Origin: Candidatus Woesearchaeota archaeon | Lineage (GTDB): Archaea; Nanobdellota; Nanobdellia; Woesearchaeales; JACPBO01 | DNA length: 64,000 bases | Direction: 5' to 3' | Assembly (NCBI GenBank): GCA_030651135.1 | Contig: JAUSCS010000006.1 | Coordinates: forward strand, 586,160-650,159 | Shown here: positions 15,786 through 24,546 of the stretch, in pieces | How the letters are laid out: each line of letters starts with the position of its first letter | How positions within the stretch are numbered: position 1 is the first letter of the stretch | Translations under genes and position numbers: made by a program | The notes under the pieces: generated by a model | The model's input: only the letters and a program-made list of their open reading frames with translations | The model's database searches: none | What the model was told of the DNA's origin: nothing

Positions 15786-16959
15786 TGTAGATATTTCCGT
15801 TAAGGAGTTTTCTAAAGCAGAGGAATTAAGCGGCGGCCTGGAAAAACAAAGCGAAGAAGACAAATTAATGCATTCTGTTCTTCAGGCAGATAAAGACGCA
15901 ATAGACGACGGAAAAATAATATCCGATTCAATAAACCAGGGATTAAATTCTTTCACCCCTGACTTGATGTTCGACAAAATAGTCAGCAATTATTCTTTGG
16001 CAAAGCAGCTTTTCGGCGAGAGCATAATAAGGGCAATAGCAGGCTATGATCCGAGATACATTGAAAGGAACATAAAAATCCCGGAATTCCAAAGGGAATT
16101 AAAGGAAAAAATAAAGGAAAACATTGAAAAATTAAAAGAAAAAAAGCTCATTGATGATGAAGGAATAATAAGCGACAAAGGAATTGAACTAGCATCTTTA
16201 GTTTTATACACAGAAGAATTAGACACTCTGATGCCGAAAGGAATTTTGGGTGAAAAAATTCATAAAAAGCGATTCATTTACGGAGATGCAGAAGATATAG
16301 AATCTTACAAAAGAGGCACCCGCTACCGCGATTTATCAATTAAAAAAACAGTAAAAACAGCGATAAGAAGAAGCCACGATTCTATCGATAAAAAAGATCT
16401 CAAAGTTTTCGAAAGAAAAGCAAGAGGCAGCGTTTATATCATTTACGGCCTTGACAGTTCTGGCAGCATGAAAGGAAAAAAAATAGAAACTGCAAAGAAA
16501 GCAGGCATTGCCCTCGCTTACAAGGCAATCAATGAAAAAGACAAAGTAGGCTTAATAGCTTTCGGAACAGAATTAAAGGCAGTTGTAGCCCCGACATCTG
16601 ATTTTCTGATGCTGATAAAAGAAATAACCAAAGTAAGGGCATCAATGGAAACAAACATCACAGCAACAATAAAAAAAGCTGTTGAGCTGTTTTCAGTTAA
16701 AAATGCAACAAAGCATTTGATATTATTGACAGATGCTTTGCCGACAGTTGGAAAAAATCCAGAGGAAGAAGTTTTAGAGGCAGTTTCATTTGCAAGAAGC
16801 AGCAATATAACTGTATCCATAATAGGCATAGGCCTGGACAATAAAGGCAAAGAGCTCGCAGGCAAGATTGCAGAGATCGGAGAAGGAAGGGTGTATATTG
16901 TGAAAGATCTCGAAAAGCTCGACAAAATCGTTCTTGAGGAATATTACAGCGTGGTTTAA
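15772..16959 (+). CDS. von Willebrand factor A domain protein
   Basis: Partner of the upstream AAA+ ATPase. A charged N-terminal helical region (about 1-215) leads to a VWA domain with the MIDAS motif DSSGS at about residue 228 and a matching threonine/aspartate in LLTDALPTVG. The GTG at 15772 overlaps the last codons of the ATPase and is preferred, because the in-frame ATG at 15718 would give a 68-nt overlap. In MoxR-VWA systems the VWA protein recruits the client through a metal-dependent acidic side chain. Confidence 0.85.
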   Translation: MVTGNVDISVKEFSKAEELSGGLEKQSEEDKLMHSVLQADKDAIDDGKIISDSINQGLNSFTPDLMFDKIVSNYSLAKQLFGESIIRAIAGYDPRYIERNIKIPEFQRELKEKIKENIEKLKEKKLIDDEGIISDKGIELASLVLYTEELDTLMPKGILGEKIHKKRFIYGDAEDIESYKRGTRYRDLSIKKTVKTAIRRSHDSIDKKDLKVFERKARGSVYIIYGLDSSGSMKGKKIETAKKAGIALAYKAINEKDKVGLIAFGTELKAVVAPTSDFLMLIKEITKVRASMETNITATIKKAVELFSVKNATKHLILLTDALPTVGKNPEEEVLEAVSFARSSNITVSIIGIGLDNKGKELAGKIAEIGEGRVYIVKDLEKLDKIVLEEYYSVV

Positions 16960-17033
16960 TCACAATCAAAATAGAAAGATTTAAATACATGCACTAATTA
17001 TCGTATAAACATCAAATATATTGAATAAACAAA

Positions 17034-17189
17034 ATGACAACTTTTACTGTCTCAATACCTGAAGCCTTAAAGAAAAAGATAGATCAGCATCCTGAAATAA
17101 ACTGGGCGGAATATCTTAAGCAAAGGTTTGAAGTCAGGATCAAAGAATTTAAAAAATTTGAAGAATTAAAAAATTCAGGGAGAATATAA
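17034..17189 (+). CDS. short antitoxin-like protein
   Basis: A 51-residue protein beginning MTTFTVSIPEALKKKI and containing INWAEYLKQRFE. This is the ribbon-helix-helix N-terminal pattern of archaeal VapB/RelB-type antitoxins. It resembles the start of the next protein (VNWSEIAREE), so it may be a duplicated antitoxin. Its stop overlaps that gene's ATG by one base. A TTTAAATAC box at about 16980-16988 serves the three-gene unit. Confidence 0.65.
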   Translation: MTTFTVSIPEALKKKIDQHPEINWAEYLKQRFEVRIKEFKKFEELKNSGRI

Positions 17190-17485
17190 TGGCATCTCTA
17201 ACTTTATCCGTGTCAGATGAATTTAAGAGCCAATTGAAAGCTCTTCAGTGGGTGAACTGGAGTGAAATAGCAAGAGAAGAAGCCATGAAAAAATTAATAC
17301 TTGAAAATTACATGAAAACTGGAAAGGTAACTGATGAGGAATGGGAATTCTGCGAGAAAATAGACTGGCATCCGGTTGATGAGCTGCCTTTGAAAGAGGA
17401 GCATATGAGAAAATTAGAAAGAATAAGGCAGGAAAAATCCATAAAGGTTAAGTCCGTTTCTCATATATTTAAGAACATCAAATAG
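17189..17485 (+). CDS. RHH antitoxin of a RelE-type pair
   Basis: A 98-residue protein with an N-terminal strand and helix (LTLSVSDEFKSQLK then VNWSEIAREE), typical of archaeal ribbon-helix-helix antitoxins, and a flexible charged C-terminus that would wrap the toxin. It lies 13 nt upstream of a RelE-like toxin gene. GAGAATATAATGG around the start gives weak ribosome-site support. It probably autoregulates the operon. Confidence 0.75.
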   Translation: MASLTLSVSDEFKSQLKALQWVNWSEIAREEAMKKLILENYMKTGKVTDEEWEFCEKIDWHPVDELPLKEEHMRKLERIRQEKSIKVKSVSHIFKNIK

Positions 17486-17498
17486 AAAGGGGTGAGAG

Positions 17499-17765
17499 AT
17501 GTATAATATAGAGATAAAGCCTTCTTGCCAGGAAAGTATAGGGAAGCACTGCAAAAAGGACCCTGTTCTGAGGGAAGCCTTGGAAAATAAGATGAACGAA
17601 ATTGTCCAGAACCCGCAGCATTACAAGCCATTAAGATATGGTCTGGCAGGAAAAAGAAGAGTGCATATTATGAAAAGCTTTGTTCTTAAGTTTGAAATCA
17701 ATGAATCAGCAAAAACAGTCGAGTTCGTTGCTTTTGACCACCATGACGATGCTTACAAGAGATGA
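17499..17765 (+). CDS. RelE/ParE-family toxin
   Basis: An 88-residue protein with the RelE fold. The C-terminal half contains LAGKRRVHIMKSFVLKFEI and ends in VEFVAFDHHDDAYKR, the basic and histidine/aspartate pattern of archaeal RelE ribosome-dependent mRNA interferases. The strong AGGGGTGAGAG site sits before the ATG. The gene converges on an AbrB-like gene, 4 nt apart. Confidence 0.85.
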   Translation: MYNIEIKPSCQESIGKHCKKDPVLREALENKMNEIVQNPQHYKPLRYGLAGKRRVHIMKSFVLKFEINESAKTVEFVAFDHHDDAYKR

Positions 17766-17769
17766 TTAC

Positions 17770-18126
17770 TCATGTCAAAGGCCATATTTCCAGCAATCCT
17801 TTTCTGATTCTCAGCTCAATATTCTCTGCCCCAAGATGCTTAATTGACTCATCGGGCAATTTTATTGCGTTATTTTTTATTGTGGCTGTTTTTATATTCC
17901 GGCAAAAAAGCCTTTTGTAATATCTGGCTAACGCTTTTGGCATAATTCTTGAAAATGCCTCTTCTCTTACATACTGCTCATAACCATCTAAAATGGCAAG
18001 ATAATTAGTTTCTCGTTCCCTGTGCCAGATATACAGCATAGTGCCATCACAAGGAAGATAATTGTACCTGATAATTTCAGGAATTACTAACCTGTTTCCA
18101 TTGGTTATTTTTAAACCATGCTCCAT
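17770..18126 (-). CDS. AbrB/MraZ-like swapped-hairpin protein
   Basis: A 118-residue protein with two beta-rich repeats: LKITNGNRLVIPEIIRYNYL at the N-terminus and NAIKLPDESIKHLGAENIELR in the second half. This resembles the double SpoVT/AbrB-type domains of MraZ-like DNA-binding proteins. The start at 18126 is chosen because the TTTATAAA box at about 18150-18158 would put transcription onset there, leaderless. The same AT-rich box also serves the divergent phosphoesterase gene. Confidence 0.55.
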   Translation of the reverse strand: MEHGLKITNGNRLVIPEIIRYNYLPCDGTMLYIWHRERETNYLAILDGYEQYVREEAFSRIMPKALARYYKRLFCRNIKTATIKNNAIKLPDESIKHLGAENIELRIRKGLLEIWPLT

Positions 18127-18147
18127 TTTATTTGAGAATATCAATAG

Positions 18148-18162
18148 ATTTATAAAATTTTA
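18148..18162. promoter_or_regulatory. shared bidirectional TATA region
   Basis: GATTTATAAAATTTTAC reads as a good TATA box in both directions. Its distance to the ATG of the phosphoesterase (18179) and to that of the AbrB-like gene (18126) is about 25 nt each, which fits two divergent leaderless transcripts from a single element. Confidence 0.5.
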
Positions 18163-18178
18163 CATAAAAATACTGCTC

Positions 18179-18772
18179 ATGAAGCTTTTTGCATTCGGTG
18201 ACACGCATGGAAACAGCAGGTTCATGCATATTGTAGTCAGCAAAATAAAAAAAGAAAAGCCAAACTTGATTCTTTGTGCGGGTGACCTCTCCGTTTTTGA
18301 AAATGGTTTGGAAAAAACTCTAAAAGCACTAGACGAGCTCAAAATATTGACTTTGGTCATTCACGGCAATCACGAAAGCGAGAATGCATTGGGGCATTTG
18401 TGCTCAAAACTAAAGCATGTAAAATTCTTCCACAAGAGGGGGCTGAAGATGGGCAATTACTTTTTCTTCGGCTTCGGCGGAGGCGGATTTTCAATGGTTG
18501 ATAAGGAATTTGAAAGGACTGCAAAAAAATTCAAAAAAACAATAAAAGATGAAAAAGTTGTTTTAATGACACATGCTCCTCCTTACAGGACAAAATTAGA
18601 CAGAATATCGGGCATGCATCACGGCAGCAAGTCAATAAGCCATTTCATCCGTGAAATTAAGCCTGTTTTGGTCATCTGCGGCCATCTGCATGAGAACTCA
18701 GGAAAGCATGACAGGATCGGGAAAACATTTGTTATTAATCCTGGGCCGATGGGGAAAGTAATAAAGATTTAA
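18179..18772 (+). CDS. metallophosphoesterase
   Basis: A 197-residue calcineurin-like phosphoesterase. The metal-binding motifs are in order: FGDTHGN, CAGDLS, VIHGNHES, THAPP and CGHLHEN. These give the dinuclear metal site. The compact length matches archaeal MPE proteins that act on nucleotides or unknown phosphodiesters. The start at 18179 (MKLFAFGD) is favoured by the TATA position; upstream in-frame codons would lie within the promoter. Confidence 0.88.
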   Translation: MKLFAFGDTHGNSRFMHIVVSKIKKEKPNLILCAGDLSVFENGLEKTLKALDELKILTLVIHGNHESENALGHLCSKLKHVKFFHKRGLKMGNYFFFGFGGGGFSMVDKEFERTAKKFKKTIKDEKVVLMTHAPPYRTKLDRISGMHHGSKSISHFIREIKPVLVICGHLHENSGKHDRIGKTFVINPGPMGKVIKI

Positions 18773-19620
18773 GGAGTGTAATTTCCACCAGCATCCTTAT
18801 CTGACCTCTTTTTAAGAACTAAGTACAGATCCAAAATTTCTTTCATTTTCTCTTCAAAATATTTCTTATCAACTACGGTTTTGTTTAACTCAATTATTTT
18901 AGCATTGAATTTTGCAACTTCATCAATTAAAGGAGCATATTTTTGCCTGTCTTCTCCAGCTGTGTTTTCCAACGATGCCAATTCGTCGTTCAGCGATTTA
19001 GTAGATGCTGCAAGCGAGTTATAACCCTCAATTAAAAATTCTTGTTCACATTCTATGTCCTGGGACATTGCATAAAGTTCGTTAATTCTTGCTTCAAGTC
19101 TTGCCTCAAGCGGAGCAGTTGCTTCAGCTATTTTTGAAGCAATAGACGCATTTGCAGTATCTAATGCAACCCTTGCTGTAACAACCTCATTTCTTGATTT
19201 AACAACCTCATTTTTGAGACTAGTTGCTTCCTGCTTGGCTGCCTTTAAATCTGATCTATATTCGTTAGTTTTCTTACCCATATACCACCCAACTACAGCC
19301 AGCGTTAATAAAGCCGCGCCCGTTATTCCAATCAAGATTATCCCCGCATTTGATGCGACATACAACTTAAACCTTTTATACTTATTAATCCCCCTTGCGC
19401 CATAAATTTCAACTTGTTGCCTTATCCACCAGAATCTTTTATCAGTCTGAGGTTTTGTAAGTTTTATGTGCGGGTCTAATTCCCTTATTTTCTTTGATAA
19501 ATCATCAAACGACTTAAGAAGTTCTTCACTGGGCTCTTTTTTGTAAGCAATAGATAGTGCTGAATAGCTACCTAGAAGTTCAGCTTCCATTCTTAAATTA
19601 TCAAGAGTTCCCCCATCCAT
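18769..19620 (-). CDS. membrane-anchored coiled-coil protein
   Basis: A 283-residue protein with a helical N-terminal domain (about 1-85), one transmembrane helix (about 90-115, AGIILIGITGAALLTLAVVGWYM), and a long coiled coil (about 118-270) containing DLKAAKQEATSLKNEV-type heptads. I do not recognise the family. The layout, with a single anchor and a rod, suggests a structural or tethering role at the membrane. The stop overlaps that of the convergent phosphoesterase gene. Confidence 0.6.
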   Translation of the reverse strand: MDGGTLDNLRMEAELLGSYSALSIAYKKEPSEELLKSFDDLSKKIRELDPHIKLTKPQTDKRFWWIRQQVEIYGARGINKYKRFKLYVASNAGIILIGITGAALLTLAVVGWYMGKKTNEYRSDLKAAKQEATSLKNEVVKSRNEVVTARVALDTANASIASKIAEATAPLEARLEARINELYAMSQDIECEQEFLIEGYNSLAASTKSLNDELASLENTAGEDRQKYAPLIDEVAKFNAKIIELNKTVVDKKYFEEKMKEILDLYLVLKKRSDKDAGGNYTP

Positions 19621-19717
19621 AATCCAAGGTATTCTTTCCTCGCTTATTAATTTTTTCTATTTTGCAGTAAAGAAAACTTTAAATATAAGCGTAAGATTTA
19701 CGGTTAAAACAAGATGG

Positions 19718-20854
19718 GTGGTTAAAATATCTACAATGGATGTCAAAAAACCGTATGATCCTAAACTAATAGCGGACAATATCAGGCCCCTTTATGAAAC
19801 AATAAGAAGGTATAATATAAAAGTACTCCAAAAGAACCCCGACTTAGCTAAAGAGGCCGGAACTGTTTTCCATCGTTTAAAGGAACTTATAAAACAATAC
19901 CAAAACCTGCCTCAACATCATAAAACTCCTAAGATGGATGGGCTTTTTAAAAGATATGATGCAGATTACACCAACATCGAGAAGAAGCTATCTCGATTTG
20001 TGCAATATCCACAAGAAGAAATAAAATCAACACAATCTGCCAAAGGAATAGAAAGGAAAATCGAAATCGTACCCAAACCGCTTCCCAAAATATCCGTCCC
20101 TGATTATATCCTGAATGGGATAAATGAAGATGCGGCTAAAAGAGACCCATTGCCGCTGTGTTATATACTTGGAATTGAAAGCGGCGGAGGGTGTACTGCT
20201 GATTCTTTTTCTGCAGTTAGTGAAGCTATTGACCATTACAACAAGATCGATACAAGCAAAGGTATAACGATGGTTATACTGAAAACTGAAAAAAAGGATG
20301 AAAAAATAAACTCATACCCTGTAAGTTTAGAAGAATTAAAGAACATAGCTTTACCAAAAATCTCAGCAGCAGAAGAAGCGGAAACAAAAACAGAAACAGG
20401 GCTTTCAATAGACCAACTTATACAAGCAGAAATTGACAAGAGAGGAGATAAAAAGCCTTTTTATAAATTTAAATTATTTGAAAACCAAATAAAAGAGCTC
20501 ACGCCGGTTGAAGATCCAGTCAACTTGACAAAAATGATACTTCCTCCAGGAGATCATATTGCTTATGACCCTGTAGGTAAAGGCAAATATGCACAATCAA
20601 ATATGAAATTTGATATTGATGCTGCTGTTAAAAAATATTCGGAAAAAATAAATCCACCGCAAACACTTCAACAAGATATTAAAAAAGAAGTTAAACTAAA
20701 AGAAACACTTAATAAGCCCTTTGGAACAAGCATAAAAATCTCTGAAGAAGATCTGAAAGCTACAATGAAATCAGTCAAACAAGCAAGCCAGGAACGAATA
20801 AGCGAGGATAAAGCAGCCAGAGATAACCCGCTTAATGCAGATAGACAAAAATAA
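19718..20854 (+). CDS. hypothetical protein, 378 residues
   Basis: A hydrophilic protein without transmembrane segments and without a motif I recognise. The middle (about 140-175) contains PLCYILGIESGGGCTADSF, which looks like a compact folded region. The rest is lysine- and glutamate-rich and partly low complexity. It starts at GTG 19718 or ATG 19736 (MDVKKPYD). It faces the coiled-coil gene divergently across about 100 nt with a TTTAAATATAA box at about 19678-19688. Confidence 0.5.
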   Translation: MVKISTMDVKKPYDPKLIADNIRPLYETIRRYNIKVLQKNPDLAKEAGTVFHRLKELIKQYQNLPQHHKTPKMDGLFKRYDADYTNIEKKLSRFVQYPQEEIKSTQSAKGIERKIEIVPKPLPKISVPDYILNGINEDAAKRDPLPLCYILGIESGGGCTADSFSAVSEAIDHYNKIDTSKGITMVILKTEKKDEKINSYPVSLEELKNIALPKISAAEEAETKTETGLSIDQLIQAEIDKRGDKKPFYKFKLFENQIKELTPVEDPVNLTKMILPPGDHIAYDPVGKGKYAQSNMKFDIDAAVKKYSEKINPPQTLQQDIKKEVKLKETLNKPFGTSIKISEEDLKATMKSVKQASQERISEDKAARDNPLNADRQK

Positions 20855-20858
20855 CCAA

Positions 20859-21797
20859 TCAAAACTTTAATTTTCTTTCCTTGAAATCCTTTTTCATCAG
20901 CAAAACAACCCTGCTGTTCTTTTTCTCATCAATTATCTTATAGCCTGAATGCCTTGCAACCTTCTTGGCGAAATCCTTTATCTCATCATGCAAAGGCATA
21001 TTCTTGATCTCCAATCTCTGCTGCGAATAGCCGACAAACATATACGCCTTGCACTCAACAAACATTGGCCTGTATTTTTTTATTAATTCAGCATATTTTT
21101 CAGGCTCAATCATATTAATTCCTTTAACCAATGTCAGCCTTATTGTTGATCTTCTGAATTTTTTCAATAAAGACAGCGATTCATTAATCTTTTCCCAGCC
21201 GTTTTTTATTAATGGATTACATGCCTTCTCATAAGTTTCCTCATCAGGAGCAGGCAATGTTATGTAAAGCTGAGTTGGCTGCATTTTTAACAATTTTTTA
21301 AGCATTTCAGGATTTGTCCCGTTTGTTACCAGAAAGCTTGTAATCTTTCTTTTCCTAAGCTCTTTTATCAATTCAGGCAGTTTAGGATACAAAGTCGGCT
21401 CTCCGCTAAGCGATATTGCAAAATGCAATGGCCTTTTTGATTCGTAATACCTTAAAGCATCTGTTTTCTTGTTCCCGCCAAAGCCTTCTGAATATTTTAT
21501 ATGCGCTTTAATGCAGTTTTCAATTATGAACCTGGGATCATCTGCCTTACCTTTAAACTTCGGCTCTGTAAATCCTATATCCCTCCAGCACCATTGGCAG
21601 CGGTGATTGCACATTGTCAGGGCAGGAGTCATCTGAACGCATCTCCAGGACTTTATACCATAAAATGTATTTTTATAGCAGACATCCTCGCAGACAATCG
21701 CCTGTTTAGCCCATTCGCATACTTTTATTGCAGAATGATTACCTATTAATCTGTAGCCCTGCTTTTCAAGATCCTTTATTTTCTCTTTTGACAGCAT
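20859..21797 (-). CDS. taw1: tRNA 4-demethylwyosine synthase (TYW1/Taw1)
   Basis: A 312-residue radical SAM enzyme that condenses pyruvate carbons onto N1-methylguanosine-37 of tRNA-Phe in wyosine biosynthesis. The radical SAM motif is CNHRCQWCW at about residue 63. Upstream cysteines in VCEDVCYKNTFYG and WRCVQ fit the second 4Fe-4S cluster typical of TYW1. LSGEPTLYP and VTNGTNPEML are conserved cofactor- and substrate-binding loops. Its length equals archaeal Taw1; no flavodoxin domain is present, as expected. Confidence 0.95.
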   Translation of the reverse strand: MLSKEKIKDLEKQGYRLIGNHSAIKVCEWAKQAIVCEDVCYKNTFYGIKSWRCVQMTPALTMCNHRCQWCWRDIGFTEPKFKGKADDPRFIIENCIKAHIKYSEGFGGNKKTDALRYYESKRPLHFAISLSGEPTLYPKLPELIKELRKRKITSFLVTNGTNPEMLKKLLKMQPTQLYITLPAPDEETYEKACNPLIKNGWEKINESLSLLKKFRRSTIRLTLVKGINMIEPEKYAELIKKYRPMFVECKAYMFVGYSQQRLEIKNMPLHDEIKDFAKKVARHSGYKIIDEKKNSRVVLLMKKDFKERKLKF

Positions 21798-21849
21798 ATT
21801 TTTCTTAAAAACAACAATCTATTTAAATGTTTAAGTTTTTTTATCTTTA

Positions 21850-22347
21850 ATGAAGCTAAAAGACGCCATCACGAAAATAACAGAATGCGATGAGCTGAAA
21901 GAATGGAAGCTCAAAAACAAAGAGAGCTATCTGTCAACGATATTTGTCATGATGGATGAAAAGCAGAAATCAGAATGGCAGTTCGGCTATTACAACCCTA
22001 AAAACGACAAGATGACAAGTTTCTTTGTGTTTGAAGACAGCATAAAGCAAGCCGAGGAATCTGAAGTTTTTAAAGAGCCAGGCGCAGCAGTTAAAGAGCT
22101 GGATTTAAGCAAAGTCACTGTATGGGTTGATAAGGCATTGGAAACGGCAAACAATCTACAGGAAAAAAAATATCCGAAGGAAACACCTGAAAAAGTTATT
22201 GTTATACTGCAGAACATTGAAGAAGGCACACTCTGGAACATAACTTACGTTACAAGGGCATTCAACACATTAAACATAAAGGTCGATGCAGCAACAGGAA
22301 AGATAATATCTGACAAGCTGACTAATCTGATGCAGTTCAGGGCCTGA
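21850..22347 (+). CDS. hypothetical protein, possible PepSY-like fold
   Basis: A 165-residue soluble protein with several strand-helix elements and a C-terminal NTLNIKVDAATGKIISDKL, resembling the last strand pair of PepSY-like domains. No signal peptide or catalytic motif is visible. A TTTAAATG box at about 21821 suggests leaderless translation. Unassigned. Confidence 0.6.
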   Translation: MKLKDAITKITECDELKEWKLKNKESYLSTIFVMMDEKQKSEWQFGYYNPKNDKMTSFFVFEDSIKQAEESEVFKEPGAAVKELDLSKVTVWVDKALETANNLQEKKYPKETPEKVIVILQNIEEGTLWNITYVTRAFNTLNIKVDAATGKIISDKLTNLMQFRA

Positions 22348-22418
22348 TATTCTGAATGCGCCTTATTTTCAAAACCTTTAAATACAGATAAAAACAGAGC
22401 AATAAAAAAAGAGGCAAA

Positions 22419-23609
22419 ATGGATATAGTCACGTTCTATCTTACATCAATAGGCGTTCTTCTCTTCATAGGCCTGTTGTTTTCCTTGCTTTCACAAAAGA
22501 TCAAAGTGGCAAATATAATCTTTCTCATCTTTGTGGGCATTCTGTTTAATCATATATCTTATGATGGGAAGCCGCTGATACAGTTTCCGCCTGTCTTTCT
22601 TACAGCAATGGCAATCTTTACTTTAATCATGATAATCTTTGATTCAAGCTCTAATTTCAAGTTCCGCGACATAGACAAATTCTCATTAAATGCCTTCAAA
22701 TTAGTGGGCGTCTTCTTAATGCTGAATCTTGTCTTTTTGACAGTAGCATCTGTTATAATAGGTGATGTTGGAAACATATTTGTCGGGCTTATATTTGCAA
22801 CATTGATGACTGCAACAGCTCCAGACGCCATCATGGTATTTTTTGAAAATTCAAAAAACAAAATAGTGAAGCTGATGGAAATAGAATCCATAGTCAATAC
22901 GCCATTGACAGTGCTGTTCCCGTTCATACTTCTTGATTTGATGAACAATGTAAAAAGCTTCAACATAACTTACTTTATTGATCAAATAACCCCTTTCCTG
23001 CAGCAATTCATCACAGGCATTGGTACAGGGGTTATCGTTGCCTTGATACTTTTCAAAGCGATGAAAAAAGGATATTCTGAAAAGCTAAGCCCTCTTGCAT
23101 TGATAGTTGCAGCCCTCCTTGCATATGCACTGGCTGAAAATCTCAAGGGAAACGGCGTTTTAGCTGTTACAACACTCGGGCTCATCTTCGGCAATGTTTA
23201 CATAAAAGAAAAAGCAACATTAAGGGAGTTTTCAGGCATACTGTCCAATGCATTGGAGGTGCTGGTGTTTATTCTGATCGGGTTTATTGTAGATGTTCCT
23301 TTAACAAAAGAATTTTTTATAAAATCAATAAGCATATTTGTGATTTACCTGCTTGTCAGGTTCTTTGCAGTCCAAATATGCCTCAAACAGTATGGATTAA
23401 GAGAGAAAATATTCATGACACTTGTTTCTCCTAAAGGAATAGCAGTTGCAGCGATCATATTTGCATTTGCAACATTCCAGGGATTTGAAAGAATGCTTGA
23501 TTTTACCCTGGCAATAATGGTTTACACGCTTCTTGTGTCCACAATAGTTGTCAGGTTCTCTGATTATTTCTTACATGAAAAAATCCAGCCAGTTAAAAAT
23601 GAAAGTTAA
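22419..23609 (+). CDS. CPA-type Na+(K+)/H+ antiporter
   Basis: A 396-residue integral membrane protein with about 12 helices. MTATAPDAIMVFFENSKNK in helix 5 resembles the [ST]-x-P-[DN] ion-binding region of cation:proton antiporters of the CPA1/NhaP group. TLREFSGILSNALEVLVFILIGF and SPKGIAVAAIIFA match later helices. It lacks a cytosolic regulatory domain. The last codons overlap the start of the endonuclease IV gene by 11 nt. Confidence 0.85.
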   Translation: MDIVTFYLTSIGVLLFIGLLFSLLSQKIKVANIIFLIFVGILFNHISYDGKPLIQFPPVFLTAMAIFTLIMIIFDSSSNFKFRDIDKFSLNAFKLVGVFLMLNLVFLTVASVIIGDVGNIFVGLIFATLMTATAPDAIMVFFENSKNKIVKLMEIESIVNTPLTVLFPFILLDLMNNVKSFNITYFIDQITPFLQQFITGIGTGVIVALILFKAMKKGYSEKLSPLALIVAALLAYALAENLKGNGVLAVTTLGLIFGNVYIKEKATLREFSGILSNALEVLVFILIGFIVDVPLTKEFFIKSISIFVIYLLVRFFAVQICLKQYGLREKIFMTLVSPKGIAVAAIIFAFATFQGFERMLDFTLAIMVYTLLVSTIVVRFSDYFLHEKIQPVKNES

Positions 23610-24375
23610 ACTCGGCCCCGGCGGAACAGCAGGATTAGGCAGTATTGAAGGGATAAAGTATGCAAAAGATCATGGCCTGACAGCATTAGAAGTTGAATTC
23701 ACATACGGCGTCAGCATGACAAATGAGACTGCAAAGCAGACTGGCGCATTAGCAAATCAATTAAACATTGACCTAAGCGTCCATGCCCCTTATTACATTA
23801 ATCTTGTTTCTGAAGAAAAAAAGAAAATTGAAGCCTCAAAGAAAAGAATATTGGATAGCTGCGAGCGAGCTCATTTTCTCAATGCAAAATACGTTGTTTT
23901 TCATGCAGCATTTTATGGAAAGCATTCAAAAGAAGAAACTTTTGCTTTAGTAAAGAAAGAAATTGAAGAAATGCAGAAAACAATAAGGCAGAATAAATGG
24001 AATGTTGCTCTGGCTCCTGAATTGACAGGCAAGCACTCTGCATTTGGCGATCCGGATGAATTAATAAAGCTGTCAAAAGAAACAGGCTGCGCATTCTGCA
24101 TTGACTTTTCGCATTGGAAGGCAAGAAACAACGGAGATCCAAAATACGATGAGTTATTCAAAAAATTAAAAGGCATTAAGCACATTCATTCACATTTCTC
24201 AGGCATTGATTACACACCAAAAGGAGAAAGGAAACATAAACTAACAGAAGAAAAGGACATAAAGGAGCTTATAACTTACATCAAGAAATACAATGTAGAT
24301 ATAACTATAATAAATGAAAGCCCGGATCCTTTTGGAGATTCTATTAAGACGAAAAGGATTTTGGAAAAAATTTAG
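23599..24375 (+). CDS. nfo: endonuclease IV (AP endonuclease)
   Basis: A 258-residue TIM-barrel AP endonuclease of the Nfo/xylose-isomerase-like superfamily. The zinc-ligand segments are VHAPYYINL, VFHAAFYG, APELTGK (Glu), CIDFSHWKA (Asp/His) and HIHSHFSG, with INESPDPFGD supplying the last glutamate. It cleaves DNA 5' of abasic sites in base-excision repair. The ATG at 23599 (MKVKLGPG) is the family start; the further upstream frame overlaps the antiporter. Confidence 0.88.
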   Translation: MKVKLGPGGTAGLGSIEGIKYAKDHGLTALEVEFTYGVSMTNETAKQTGALANQLNIDLSVHAPYYINLVSEEKKKIEASKKRILDSCERAHFLNAKYVVFHAAFYGKHSKEETFALVKKEIEEMQKTIRQNKWNVALAPELTGKHSAFGDPDELIKLSKETGCAFCIDFSHWKARNNGDPKYDELFKKLKGIKHIHSHFSGIDYTPKGERKHKLTEEKDIKELITYIKKYNVDITIINESPDPFGDSIKTKRILEKI

Positions 24376-24390
24376 TTTTCTCTCTCTTCA

Positions 24391-24546
24391 TCATGTGGTT
24401 CTATTAATTTTTCCAAACCGGCAGTAGGGCAAGTTATCTTTCATGCTTTCCTGTTCTAACTTCTTAACTAAGTTATCAACATACTCGGGATTGTTGCCCA
24501 GCGCTTTATACCAATTTTCCCATTCAAGCTCTTCTTTTTTATCCAT
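24391..24546 (-). CDS. short protein translationally coupled to pheA
   Basis: A 51-residue acidic protein starting MDKKEELEWENWYKAL. Its ATG lies inside the last codons of the prephenate dehydratase gene (8-nt overlap, ATGGATAA), with GGAGGT upstream (AGGTAAAA on the minus strand), so expression by coupling is plausible. No domain is recognised. Confidence 0.5.
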   Translation of the reverse strand: MDKKEELEWENWYKALGNNPEYVDNLVKKLEQESMKDNLPYCRFGKINRTT

